This document shows, one piece after another, positions 47,138 to 56,193 of a stretch of DNA of 64,000 nucleotides (its first letter is position 1; every line of letters begins with the position of its first letter). The notes under the pieces were generated by a model. It saw only the letters and a list, made by a program, of their open reading frames with translations. It had not been told where the DNA came from and did not search any database. Position numbers and translations under genes: made by a program. The DNA is from Bradyrhizobium sp. 21. GTDB taxonomy: Bacteria; Pseudomonadota; Alphaproteobacteria; Rhizobiales; Xanthobacteraceae. Where the stretch lies: assembly GCF_023073335.1 (NCBI RefSeq), contig NZ_JADPJG010000005.1:131537-195536 (forward strand), written 5' to 3'.

Positions 47138-48606
47138 TGAGCGAACAATCCGGTCTGATGAAGCGAACTGGCGTCGGCGTGCTCTGGATGGTCATCGGCT
47201 CCGGAGGGCAGACGCTGTTTCAGTTCGTCCTCTTTATGATCCTGGCACGACTGTTGGGACCGGAAGCGTTCGGTGTCGTCGGCATCGCCACGGCGTTCAT
47301 CGACATTTCGAACCTGATCGGCCGGGCGGGCCTGACCGAGGTCCTGGTCCAGCGCGCGGAGACCTCCGAGGAGGAGCTCGATACGGCATTCTGGAGCAGT
47401 TTCGGGTTCGGTCTGCTGTTGACTGTCGTCATGTTCCTGACGGCGCAAAATCTCGCCGATCTTTTCGGTGTGGCTGAGTTGAAGCCCGTCATGCAGTGGC
47501 TGGCTCCGATGTCGCTGCTGTTCGCCGCCGGCACGGTCTATGAAGCGAAACTGCGCCGCTCGTTCGGCTTCCGCGCGCTGGCTGCACGCAACGTTTCGGC
47601 CACGGTCGTCAGTGGTGTCGTTGCCATGGTGATGGCGTTCACGGGCTTCGGCGTGTTCAGCCTCGTGGCGCAGCGTCTCATCTACTACGTCTGGTTCACC
47701 GCGGCGATGATCGTGGCAACGCGCTGGTGGCCGTCGCTGAGATTCCGCCCACGAATTGCAATTGCCCAGTTGAAAAGCGGAATCGCCGTGGCGTTGTCCT
47801 CGTTGCTTGGCTCGGGAAACCAGCGGGTGCTGGACCTGATCGTCGGCTATTTTGTCGGCGCCCAGGGCCTCGGCTATCTGCGAATTGCGTGGCGCGGCAT
47901 CGACCTTCTGCTCGAGCTCTCGATCCGGCCCGTGACGACGGTCACGCTGACTTCGCTGTCACGCCTGCAGAACGATCGCCCGGCCCTGATCGATGCCTAT
48001 CTCCAGCTCGTCAGTATGACGGCCGCTTTCCTCTATCCGCTGTTCGTCGGCGCCGCGCTCGTCGCGCCGGAACTGCTCACCCTCATGTTCGGTGCAAAGT
48101 GGCAGGCCAGTATCCTGCCCATGCAGATCCTGACGCAGATTGCGCTCTTCGTCCCGCTCATCTGGTACAAGACGAACATACTGATGGCCATCGGCCGGAT
48201 GTGGGAAGTCCTGCTGATCAATCTGTTCGAATTTGCGCTCAGCATGACCGTGGGGGTGATCGCTGCGCAATACGGCGTCGAAGGAGCTGCGGTCGGCAAC
48301 GTTGTCAGGATGCTGCTTGCCACCCCGGTGATCCTGTTCGCGGTCAACGCCTGGGTGGGGGTTCCCTTCGGGCGAACGTTGACCGCGGTGATGTATCCGG
48401 CCGCGGCAACGATCATCATGGCGGGCGCGCTCGCGCTGCTGCGGCCTCATCTGATGTCGCTGCATCCGATCGCGATCCTGGCGATCATGAGCGTGGTCGG
48501 ATTCGCGATTTACGCGCCGGCTATCCTCGCGCTGGATCAGAGCCTGTGGCGCACCGTGCGGGCCGCTGTGTCGACGCGCACGCGCCGGCCCGAGCCGGCC
48601 TCCTGA
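47137..48606 (+). CDS. Wzx-like polysaccharide flippase 1
   Basis: The product is 489 residues from the ATG overlapping the upstream stop. It has 12-14 membrane helices of the MOP superfamily, with WMVIGSGGQTLFQFVLFMIL followed by ARLLGPEAFGVVGIA at the N-terminus and ALSSLLGSGNQRVLDLIVGY followed by FVGAQGLGYLRIA in the middle. Such proteins move lipid-linked repeat units across the inner membrane. It ends 10 bp from the stop of a second, convergent flippase gene. Confidence 0.9.
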   Translation: MSEQSGLMKRTGVGVLWMVIGSGGQTLFQFVLFMILARLLGPEAFGVVGIATAFIDISNLIGRAGLTEVLVQRAETSEEELDTAFWSSFGFGLLLTVVMFLTAQNLADLFGVAELKPVMQWLAPMSLLFAAGTVYEAKLRRSFGFRALAARNVSATVVSGVVAMVMAFTGFGVFSLVAQRLIYYVWFTAAMIVATRWWPSLRFRPRIAIAQLKSGIAVALSSLLGSGNQRVLDLIVGYFVGAQGLGYLRIAWRGIDLLLELSIRPVTTVTLTSLSRLQNDRPALIDAYLQLVSMTAAFLYPLFVGAALVAPELLTLMFGAKWQASILPMQILTQIALFVPLIWYKTNILMAIGRMWEVLLINLFEFALSMTVGVIAAQYGVEGAAVGNVVRMLLATPVILFAVNAWVGVPFGRTLTAVMYPAAATIIMAGALALLRPHLMSLHPIAILAIMSVVGFAIYAPAILALDQSLWRTVRAAVSTRTRRPEPAS

Positions 48607-48616
48607 TCGCCCCGAT

Positions 48617-49999
48617 CTACAGTTTCAGCAGATCGCCGGTCCATGCAATTGCTACAGTGACGAATGCGGCTGCCGCCGCTTTTGCCAGCAGCCACAGTAG
48701 CGGCTCCGACGGCAGCAGGACGAGGGCCGCGATGAGTGTCGCGCCGACGATTGCGGACAGCGCGAGGCCGGGTCTTGGGTAGGCGCCGAAACGGATCGTG
48801 GGGCCGCTTGCGAAGCCAATCGCCACTCCTGTGGCAAGTCCCGCGCACAAAAGGGTCGCTGTCGCGCCGAGGCCGGCCGCTCCGCCGACGAGGATGAACG
48901 CCCCGATGAGCGCGAGCTGGCAGGCTGCAACGACAATGAGCCGCATGGCCGCCTTTTCCAAATGAGGGATGAGCGCCAGCGTCGCCTGCAAATGCGTATG
49001 CAGGAAATAGAAAATCGCGATACTCGGCGTCACCGCGATGAAGCTCGGCGCCAGCGCGGGTGGAACGAAGAGCCTGGCGGCGTCCGGTATGAACGCGATC
49101 AATCCCCCAAGCATGATCGCCGTCGAACAAATCGCGAGATCGAACAGGTCCGTCGCTGCTTCCCGCGCGGACGCCCTTGTATCATTGTCGAATCGTGACA
49201 CGACGTCGGGATAGCTGATGGTGTGGATGGCGGAAAGCAGCACGGAGAACGGCCGCTGCAGGAGATCGAGTGCCATCGAGAATCCGGCGCTGGAGCTGGA
49301 AGCAACGCCGAAACGGCCGATGATCAGGAAGCGGATCAGAATCGGGGCCGAGAGATGGACCACGGACGCACCCGAGGCGAGCATGCCGTAGCGGGCGAAT
49401 CCCGACAGATCCGAACGCCTGGTCTGCCGGGGAGACCAGCCCAGCAGCTTGGGGTCGACGATCGACCCCGCGGCCAATCCGGAGAGGTGGCCTGCGAGGA
49501 GACCGAGCAATGCCGATTCCGCAGTCCCGTACAATTGCGCACCAGCGACGGCGCCCAGCAGCAGAAGTGTGGCGCGGCAGATCATGAGGACCGAAGCAGG
49601 CGCCAGCCGGCCGGAGACACGGATCGTCATGTAGTGGAGGTCCGTTGCCCCCTGAACGACCGTGACGGCGAGGCCGAGCCCGATCAGGCTCGCCAATTCC
49701 GCCCGGGCGAGCGCGCCAAAGCCTGCGACGACAGCCAGCGCGAGGGCGCTGAGCGCAAGCGCGCTGAACAGGGACGACCGCAGCCGAGCCGCCTCGTCGC
49801 CGGTGCTCGAGGACAGAAAGCGCTGGCCGGCAAGCTGAATCCATTCGAACGCGACCACCGCGGCAAACTGGCTGACGGCAATCATCAGGGAATATGTCGT
49901 GTACTGCGCCGGATCGAGCAGATAGCCGAGCGCGAAGATCAGCAGAATCGCAGCGAAGCTTTGATAGAAATAACTGGAGAGGGCAAGAAGTCGAACCAT
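48617..49999 (-). CDS. MOP-type polysaccharide flippase/transporter 2
   Basis: The product is 460 residues from the ATG at 49999; a longer frame starts at 50071. About 12 membrane helices: YFYQSFAAILLIFALGYLLD, TTYSLMIAVSQFAAVVAFEW, and a central FARYGMLASGASVVHLSAPI. It is only distantly like flippase 1; the pattern is of the polysaccharide-biosynthesis/MurJ-like class. It is transcribed toward flippase 1 and lies downstream of the giant glycoside hydrolase gene. Whether it serves the same or a second polymer is unknown. Confidence 0.8.
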   Translation of the reverse strand: MVRLLALSSYFYQSFAAILLIFALGYLLDPAQYTTYSLMIAVSQFAAVVAFEWIQLAGQRFLSSSTGDEAARLRSSLFSALALSALALAVVAGFGALARAELASLIGLGLAVTVVQGATDLHYMTIRVSGRLAPASVLMICRATLLLLGAVAGAQLYGTAESALLGLLAGHLSGLAAGSIVDPKLLGWSPRQTRRSDLSGFARYGMLASGASVVHLSAPILIRFLIIGRFGVASSSSAGFSMALDLLQRPFSVLLSAIHTISYPDVVSRFDNDTRASAREAATDLFDLAICSTAIMLGGLIAFIPDAARLFVPPALAPSFIAVTPSIAIFYFLHTHLQATLALIPHLEKAAMRLIVVAACQLALIGAFILVGGAAGLGATATLLCAGLATGVAIGFASGPTIRFGAYPRPGLALSAIVGATLIAALVLLPSEPLLWLLAKAAAAAFVTVAIAWTGDLLKL

Positions 50000-50156
50000 G
50001 AGTTTGACGGCTTCCGGCCTTTCTCTGGACGGCCCGGCCGCCTGTCCGCTGACGGCGCGATCGGCGCACAATCATCGCCTGTGCGGGCCGCAATGCTCTC
50101 CCTTAGAACATGAGGCGCGGCCGTAATCAACGTCGCGCGGTCGAGCCGGCGGGCAT

Positions 50157-50188
50157 AAAAAACCAGGGCGGCAAGACTGCCGCCCTGG
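50157..50188 (-). terminator. Rho-independent terminator of the giant hydrolase gene
   Basis: An 11-bp perfect stem, CCAGGGCGGCA (50163-50173) with TGCCGCCCTGG (50178-50188), has a 4-base loop. On the minus strand it is followed by six T (50162-50157). It lies 40 bases after the stop at 50228 and is the clearest terminator of the window. Confidence 0.85.
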
Positions 50189-50227
50189 GTTATCGGTTCT
50201 GACTGCGTCCGTCCCGGAAACCGGGCC

Positions 50228-53200
50228 TCAGACGAAGAGGAAGTTGCCGTGGTCGAGATTGGTCAGGTTGACGCTCTGCAGGACGATCGAATCGGTCGCC
50301 GAGATCTGGATCACGGTACTGGAGCCGCTCTGGGTCATCTGCAGATGGCCGTAGTCCGCGACCAGCGATTTCGAGATCTCGATGACGTCATGGTTGGCGG
50401 CCGTCCCGGCGTGGAATCCCGCGATCGTGTCGCTGCCGTGATCATAGACGATGCTGGTCGACCCCGGCGACACCATGAACAGGTCCTTGTTAGCCGAGCC
50501 TTGCAACGTCTGGCCGGCGGCGACGGCGGTCACACTATGCGTTCCGTCGGCATTCTGCATGTCGATCTTGAGCAGCGTCCAGTTGGCATCGCGGCTGTCG
50601 TGCTCGATCGCGCCCGGCTTGCCGGCGACGGCGAAGTTGAACAGATCGGCGCTGCCGTCGGCGTACTTGATGACCTCCGACGTCTTCACACCGGTGCTGT
50701 CGTAGACGTCCGTGGTCTTGGTGCCGTCGCTGCCGGTCACCTGGGTGTAGTCGAAGGTGCCGTCGGCATGTAGCCTGGTATCCGTAAGCACCGTCCCGGC
50801 CGAGTTGGTGTGCTGGTACTCGGTGACATAGGTCTTGCCGCTAATATTGAAGAACGAGTTGTCGTGGGTGCCGTCGGCGTTGGTGACGTAAGCAGCGGTC
50901 TTGACGCCGGCCGAATACACGGTCGTCGAGGTCGATCCGTCGGTGTTGTAGACGGTGTCGTTGGCAAGGGTGCCGCCGGAATCGAACAGCTTCGTCTCCT
51001 TCCAGCCGTCGGTGTGTGTGACGTAGATCGAGGACGGGTTGCCACCCGAATAGTTGGTCGTCGTCGTGTCGCCGTTTGCCGCTTTGGCGATTTCCTGCGT
51101 GAGAGCTCCCGACGTATTGTAGGTGTCGGTCACGCCAGATCCATCGGCGTGCGACTGCACCTCGTTCAGTTTGTGACCGGTGCTGTCATACGTATCGGTG
51201 ATCTTGCTTCCGTCGCTGTTGATCACCTGCTTGTAGTCGAGCGAGCCGTCGGCATGCGACCGGACAACCTCCGTCACGACCCCGGAAGCGTTGCTGTGCT
51301 GCGTTTCCGTGACATAGGACTTTCCGGTGATGTTGTAGAAAGTGCTGTCGTGGCTACCGTCGGTATTGGTGACGTAGAGCGCCGCCTTGACGCCGGCCGT
51401 GTAGGTCGTCGTCGACGATGAACCATCCGTGTTGGTCAAGGCGTCGGTCGCAAGCTTGCCACTGCCGTCGTAGAGCTTGCTCTCCTTGGAGCCGTTGGCG
51501 TTGACGATGTAGACGGATGCCAGCAGCGATCCGTTGTAGTTGGTGGTCGTGATCGAGCCGTCGGTCTTCTGAACGACGTCCTTCAGGAGCTTGCCGGAAG
51601 TATCGAAGGTGTCGGTCGTCGTGGTCGTCGATGTCGATGTGGTGACGGCGGTCTTGCGACCGGCCGAGTCATACAGCGAGGTCACCTTGCTGCCGTCACT
51701 GTTTATCACTTGGGTGTAGTCGAGGGTGCCGTCCGCATGCTTGCGGGTGTCGGTCGTCACCTTGCCGGCGGCATCGACGTGGAACGTCTCGGTGACGTAG
51801 CTCTTGCCGGCGATGTTGTAGTAGGTGTTGTCGTGCGTGCCGTCGGCGTTGTTGACATAGAGGACGTTCTTGACGCTGGCGGAATAGAGGGTCGTCGAAG
51901 TCGATCCGTCGGTGTTGTAGACGGTATCGTTGGCAAGCTTACCGGCAGAGTCGTACAGCTTGGTTTCCTTCGAGCCGTTGGCGTTGAGAATGTACGCCGA
52001 GGTCAGGAGCGCGCCATTGTAGTTCGTGGTCGTCACGGAACCGTCGGTTTTCTGCACCACCTCCTTGACGAGCTTGCCTGAGGTGTCGAACGTATCGGTC
52101 GTCGTCGCGGCTGAAGTGTTGGTGATCGCGCCGGTCTTGCGGCCGACAGAATCGTACCAGGTCGTAACCTTGCTGCCGTCGCTGTTGGTCACCTGGGTGT
52201 AGTCCAGGGTTCCATCGGCGTGCTTGCGGATATCCGAGGTCACCTTGCCGGACGCATCGACATGAAGCGTCTCGGTGACGTAGGTCTTTCCGGTGATGTT
52301 GTAGAACGTGTTGTCGCGGCTGCCGTCGCTGTTGGTGACGTAGAGCGCTGTCTTGACCCCGGCGACATAGGTCGTGGTCGAGGTCGATCCGTTGTTCAGC
52401 GTCACGGTATCGTTGGTCATCCGGCCGCTGGAATCATACAGCTTGGATTCCTTCGATCCGTCGGCATTGACGATGTAGATCGATGTCGGCAGCGATCCGC
52501 TGTAGTTGGTGGTCGTCACCGAGCCGTCGGTCTTCTGCACGACCTCCTTCACGAGCTTGCCCGAAGTGTTGAAACTGTCGGTGGTCGTGGAGGTCGCAGT
52601 CGACGTGAACATCGTGGTTTTGCGCCCGGCCGAATCGTACAGCGTCGTCACCTTGCTGCCGTCGCTGTTCATCACCTGGCTGTAGTCTAGCGTGCCGTCG
52701 GCATGCTTGCGGATGTCAGACGTCACCTTGCCGGTCGCGTCGACGTGCAGCGTCTCCGTGACGTAGGTCTTTCCGACGATGTTGTAGAAGGTGTTGTCGT
52801 GGCTCCCGTCCTTGTTGTTGACGTAGGAGGCGGTCTTGGCTCCGGCGGTATACAGCGTGGTCGACGAAGACCCGTCCTTGTTCTGGATCGTGTCGTTGGT
52901 CACACCACCGGTCCCGAAGCTCTTCGTCTCCTTGGAACCATCCGCCTTGACGATGACTTCCTGGACGACGACGCCCGCCTTGTAGCTGAAGCTGTCGGTC
53001 GATCCGTCCGCGTTGACCGTGGCCTTGCTGGTCGCGACCCCGTTACTGAAATTGGTCGTCGTGCTCGAGGCCAGGGTGCCGGCGGAATTGAAGACCTTGG
53101 TGAGGCTCCAGGTGCTGCTCGACGTCGTGACGGAGAACGAATAGCCGCCCTGGATCGCAGCCAGCGCATTCCCGTAATGCGAGATGATGTAGCTCATCGT

Positions 53201-54583
53201 CGCTTCGGACGCGACAGGGAGGACGTGCGTGTCCGTCAAGGTGATCGTCTTCAGCGTGGTCGACGCATTCAAATCCGACAGTTGGTCGACGATGTCGGCT
53301 GCCGTGTCGCTGACGTTGACCAGGCTTTCGGGAGGAGTCGCGGCCTTTGCCGGCGCGTCGATCTCGATGATCAGAGGATGATCGCTGAGCGGGAGCACGA
53401 TCTGGCTGACGTCGGTATAGCTCGCGATCGGCGCCGTGCCGCTCATCGGATCGTAGACGACCACGGAATGATGAATGCCGCCGAGGTTCACGGTGACCGG
53501 CTGGGTCGCGACTGAAATCTCGCTGTCCGTCGCATCGTCCCAGATCTTCGGCTCGGCCCAGACCACGAGGTCGTAGGCGCCATTGCTCTTGGTCAGCACC
53601 ATGCTGTTGCCCGAGGCAGGCAGCCCCGACAACGAGTAACCGAGCTGCGCGGTCGGCGCATGACCGCCGGTGCCGTCGTCGGCGAGGATGCTCGTCAGAT
53701 TGTGGATCGCGGTTGCAGCCAGTTTCGGGGTTCCGTCGGCATTGAAGAGTCCCATGTTCGTGCCGGGATCGTTCTTGGCCGCGGTCGGATCGTGGTCGAG
53801 CAACTCGTAGATATAAGTGGTGCTGACGCCGTCTTTGAAGGCGTCGACCAGAGTGTTGAGGATCGACTTGGCCTGGACCGTCTGGTCGACGCCGAGATAG
53901 GGCGCGCTGCTCACCGTGCTGTAGCCGGTCTCAGTGATGACGACCGGTTTTCCTGAGGCGACCGAGGTGGCCTCGCCGATGTGGGTCGCAAGGGCAGCGG
54001 CCGCAGTCGTGAACGTTCCGGCATAGGCGTGGGAGTTGGCGTAGTCGGTGTAAGAGTACAGATTGCCGAGCTTGGCGTAGTCGTTGGTGTCCGTATAGCC
54101 GAGCGAGAGATTGTAGACCGACACGCCCGACAGTGCGGCGTCGCCCTTGATCGCCGTGTAGAGCGCCATCTGGAATTTTGCTGCCGCCGACACGTCGGTG
54201 CTTCCGTTATACGAGAACGGCTGGGTGTTGGCTTCGTTCAGGCCCTCAACCGCGATCAGGCTTCCGGGATTGGCCTTCACGAAGCTATCGAGCTTCGCGA
54301 GATACTGCGCGAGGCCGGCGGAACCGGACGCCGGCAAGTTCGAGGACACGATCAGGTCGAACTTGTAACCATCCGCGGCGAGCCCTTCCATGACGGGCTG
54401 GCTTCCGGGTGATGTCGCGAGTCCATCGCGCAACTTGGTGACGCCGAGATATTTGAGATCGTCCTCGACGAGCGCGAGGTTGTTGTAGCCTCCCCAGGAA
54501 TACGCGACATGCGTGTTGACGCCGATGGATCCAGTGAAGGAACTCGTTGAATGAAGGGTCTGATCAACTGAAGACGTGGTCAT
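50228..54583 (-). CDS. Giant secreted glycoside hydrolase with tandem repeats and type I secretion-like C-terminus
   Basis: The product is 1451 residues from the ATG at 54583 (AGAG upstream); an in-frame TTG at 54607 is weaker. There is no signal peptide. Residues 15-400 form a TIM-barrel hydrolase (clan GH-A-like): likely acid/base Glu117 in AVEGLNEANT and nucleophile Glu218 in VVITETGYST, with SHAYAG between. A spacer (VNVSDTAADIVDQLSDLNAS) follows. Tandem 161-residue repeats rich in DGS and YDSxGR motifs fill about 520-1320. The last 95 residues (SANKDLFMVSPGSTSIVYDH to LTNLDHGNFLFV) resemble the C-terminal secretion region of RTX-type proteins. It is probably exported by a type I system encoded elsewhere and cuts or remodels the exopolysaccharide. 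Confidence 0.75.
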   Translation of the reverse strand: MTTSSVDQTLHSTSSFTGSIGVNTHVAYSWGGYNNLALVEDDLKYLGVTKLRDGLATSPGSQPVMEGLAADGYKFDLIVSSNLPASGSAGLAQYLAKLDSFVKANPGSLIAVEGLNEANTQPFSYNGSTDVSAAAKFQMALYTAIKGDAALSGVSVYNLSLGYTDTNDYAKLGNLYSYTDYANSHAYAGTFTTAAAALATHIGEATSVASGKPVVITETGYSTVSSAPYLGVDQTVQAKSILNTLVDAFKDGVSTTYIYELLDHDPTAAKNDPGTNMGLFNADGTPKLAATAIHNLTSILADDGTGGHAPTAQLGYSLSGLPASGNSMVLTKSNGAYDLVVWAEPKIWDDATDSEISVATQPVTVNLGGIHHSVVVYDPMSGTAPIASYTDVSQIVLPLSDHPLIIEIDAPAKAATPPESLVNVSDTAADIVDQLSDLNASTTLKTITLTDTHVLPVASEATMSYIISHYGNALAAIQGGYSFSVTTSSSTWSLTKVFNSAGTLASSTTTNFSNGVATSKATVNADGSTDSFSYKAGVVVQEVIVKADGSKETKSFGTGGVTNDTIQNKDGSSSTTLYTAGAKTASYVNNKDGSHDNTFYNIVGKTYVTETLHVDATGKVTSDIRKHADGTLDYSQVMNSDGSKVTTLYDSAGRKTTMFTSTATSTTTDSFNTSGKLVKEVVQKTDGSVTTTNYSGSLPTSIYIVNADGSKESKLYDSSGRMTNDTVTLNNGSTSTTTYVAGVKTALYVTNSDGSRDNTFYNITGKTYVTETLHVDASGKVTSDIRKHADGTLDYTQVTNSDGSKVTTWYDSVGRKTGAITNTSAATTTDTFDTSGKLVKEVVQKTDGSVTTTNYNGALLTSAYILNANGSKETKLYDSAGKLANDTVYNTDGSTSTTLYSASVKNVLYVNNADGTHDNTYYNIAGKSYVTETFHVDAAGKVTTDTRKHADGTLDYTQVINSDGSKVTSLYDSAGRKTAVTTSTSTTTTTDTFDTSGKLLKDVVQKTDGSITTTNYNGSLLASVYIVNANGSKESKLYDGSGKLATDALTNTDGSSSTTTYTAGVKAALYVTNTDGSHDSTFYNITGKSYVTETQHSNASGVVTEVVRSHADGSLDYKQVINSDGSKITDTYDSTGHKLNEVQSHADGSGVTDTYNTSGALTQEIAKAANGDTTTTNYSGGNPSSIYVTHTDGWKETKLFDSGGTLANDTVYNTDGSTSTTVYSAGVKTAAYVTNADGTHDNSFFNISGKTYVTEYQHTNSAGTVLTDTRLHADGTFDYTQVTGSDGTKTTDVYDSTGVKTSEVIKYADGSADLFNFAVAGKPGAIEHDSRDANWTLLKIDMQNADGTHSVTAVAAGQTLQGSANKDLFMVSPGSTSIVYDHGSDTIAGFHAGTAANHDVIEISKSLVADYGHLQMTQSGSSTVIQISATDSIVLQSVNLTNLDHGNFLFV
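50630..53017 (-). repeat. Tandem 483-bp coding repeat, about five copies
   Basis: Inside the giant hydrolase gene, the motif K(T/S)YVTExxH recurs with its Lys codon at 52771, 52288, 51805, 51322 and 50836. That gives spacings of 483, 483, 483 and 486 bp (161, 161, 161 and 162 codons). A half-copy precedes the first and a partial copy follows the fourth. Each unit is itself made of about 23-residue sub-repeats starting DGS. Confidence 0.9.
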
Positions 54584-54942
54584 CTGCTGCTCTGCATGTG
54601 AGTTCAATTGCGTCGAGCAGTAACCCTCGACGTTTGTGTTTCAGGTTTTTTATTCAGGTAAAAGTCGACACATCGCGCACTCTTCTCGCGACTCGTTTCG
54701 TCGACTCGTTTGCGCAAGGGATTAACCGCTGTCGATGTCAGCCGTGTGCGTGAACGATGTCACCACAGAGGCGCGTTGCGGTTTCCTGCAACGTTTGTTG
54801 TGCAAGCTGCATGATGCGTAGGCAACAGCCCGGGGTTCTACGGGGATTGCGCGAATTTGTTAGCAGGTTGCAAACCAGCGTCGCGACGATCGCGGAGGAT
54901 ATTGTCGGTCGACACCGGACCGTCAATCTCCTGTCATGCCGA
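54584..54942. other. 359-bp intergenic region, promoter of the giant hydrolase gene
   Basis: The region contains no convincing gene. A short plus-strand frame at 54757-55023 runs into the neighbouring gene and looks non-coding. GTCGAC motifs recur. It probably carries a promoter for the giant hydrolase gene. Confidence 0.4.
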
Positions 54943-56139
54943 TTATCGGCTCGCGACGATGCCTTCGAAGAGATTGCGATACTCTTCGACGACGCTCGCG
55001 AAGGTATATTGATTGGTTTGTAGGGATAGTTGCTTAACCATCGCCGCGATTTCGTCCGGCTTCGACAGAAGCTGCTGGATGCTGGCTGCGAGAGACTCCG
55101 GATCCGGTTCCGTGAGCCAGCCCTTCGCACCGAGCGCGACGGCTTCGGGGATTCCGCCAAACCTCGTTCCAAGGAATGGCTTGCCGGCGGCGCGCGCGTC
55201 GGCGACCACGATCGGGCCCGGCTCTTCCCAGATCGGCGGAATGACGACCACGTCGATCTGTTCGTAGAATTTTTCCGGCGCAACGAACCCGAGGAACTCC
55301 AGCGTTGCGCGCGGCGCGAGAGTTCGAAGCTCCTGCTTCAATTCGTCGCTGGCATATCCGGCGATGACGAGCCGGACGGAGCTGGGCGGCAACAAGCCGA
55401 CCGCCTTGACCAGATTGTAGATGCCTTTTTCCTCGGTCAGCCTTCCGATGAAGCCCAGCCTCAGAATGTTCGAGGGAGGGGTGTTGAACGGAGCGGCCAG
55501 CTTGAGCGCCGATGCATGCCGGATGACTTTCCGCGTTCCGATATTCGCGAACAGGCCGAGTTCCGTATGGATGTCGAGGATCCGCTGGCTCACGCCGACG
55601 ACGGCACTCAGCTGCTTGGTCGCGGAGCGGCGGCTGACGGTTAACAGTTTGCAGCTCAAGCAGGTGTGCTTGCAGGCCCGGCCGTCGGAGAAGCGCGAGC
55701 ACCGGGGACAGGTCAGATAATAGTCGTGCAGCGTGTGGACAATTGGAATGCGCCGGTCGAACGCCGCCTTCCAGACTGCCGTCGTCAGGCCCGAAAGGTT
55801 ATTGGAATGCAGCAGGTCGGGCTTGAAGGCATCCATGCGCGCGCCCACGACATCTGCCGTTCGCTGCCAGTCCTCGATCGCGTGCCAGATGCCGCGCGCG
55901 GGCGCGCTTCGCTGTTCGGTAAACGGCAGATAAATGTTCTGGCTTGGCGCGGAATAGACGTCGACCTCGTTGTGCCTCTCGGCCTTTTGGTTGGGCAGGG
56001 ATGCGGCACGCACAACCTCGATCGTGTCACCACGCGCAACGAGGCTTTCGACCAGGCGCCCGACGAATATTTCTGCGCCGCCGACGACTTTCGGGGCTCC
56101 GGGCGTCGGGTAAAGCGATGAGGTGACGAGGACCTTCAT
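54943..56139 (-). CDS. Glycosyltransferase, GT4 family, with Cys cluster
   Basis: The product is 398 residues. N-terminal GT-B motifs: LVTSSLYPTPGAPKVVGGAE, and HTLHDYYLTCPRCSRFSDGR continuing ACKHTCLSCK. The C-terminal domain has LGFIGRLTEEKGIYNLVKAV and EEPGPIVVADARAAGKPF, where the second Glu of EX7E is replaced by Asp. The five-cysteine cluster could bind a metal. It belongs to the minus-strand run of the Wza-like, hydrolase and two GT4 genes and is probably co-transcribed with them. It should add a sugar in repeat-unit assembly. Confidence 0.9.
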   Translation of the reverse strand: MKVLVTSSLYPTPGAPKVVGGAEIFVGRLVESLVARGDTIEVVRAASLPNQKAERHNEVDVYSAPSQNIYLPFTEQRSAPARGIWHAIEDWQRTADVVGARMDAFKPDLLHSNNLSGLTTAVWKAAFDRRIPIVHTLHDYYLTCPRCSRFSDGRACKHTCLSCKLLTVSRRSATKQLSAVVGVSQRILDIHTELGLFANIGTRKVIRHASALKLAAPFNTPPSNILRLGFIGRLTEEKGIYNLVKAVGLLPPSSVRLVIAGYASDELKQELRTLAPRATLEFLGFVAPEKFYEQIDVVVIPPIWEEPGPIVVADARAAGKPFLGTRFGGIPEAVALGAKGWLTEPDPESLAASIQQLLSKPDEIAAMVKQLSLQTNQYTFASVVEEYRNLFEGIVASR

Positions 56140-56193
56140 TAAGAATATGTCTCAATATCCATTGTGGCATTGCTGCTGCGGCTTTTTCGCCCG

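Noticed and set aside
50630..53017. CRISPR-like periodicity
   Set aside because: The period is 483 bp and the repeat is coding and diverged, not short identical repeats with spacers.
50249..53515. Series of long plus-strand frames across the giant hydrolase gene
   Set aside because: They recur because the coding repeat recurs; the Val/Gly/Asp/Arg-rich translations have no motif.
54757..55023. 88-codon plus-strand frame
   Set aside because: Overlaps the C-terminus of the GT4 gene, has no ribosome site and reads as low-quality sequence.
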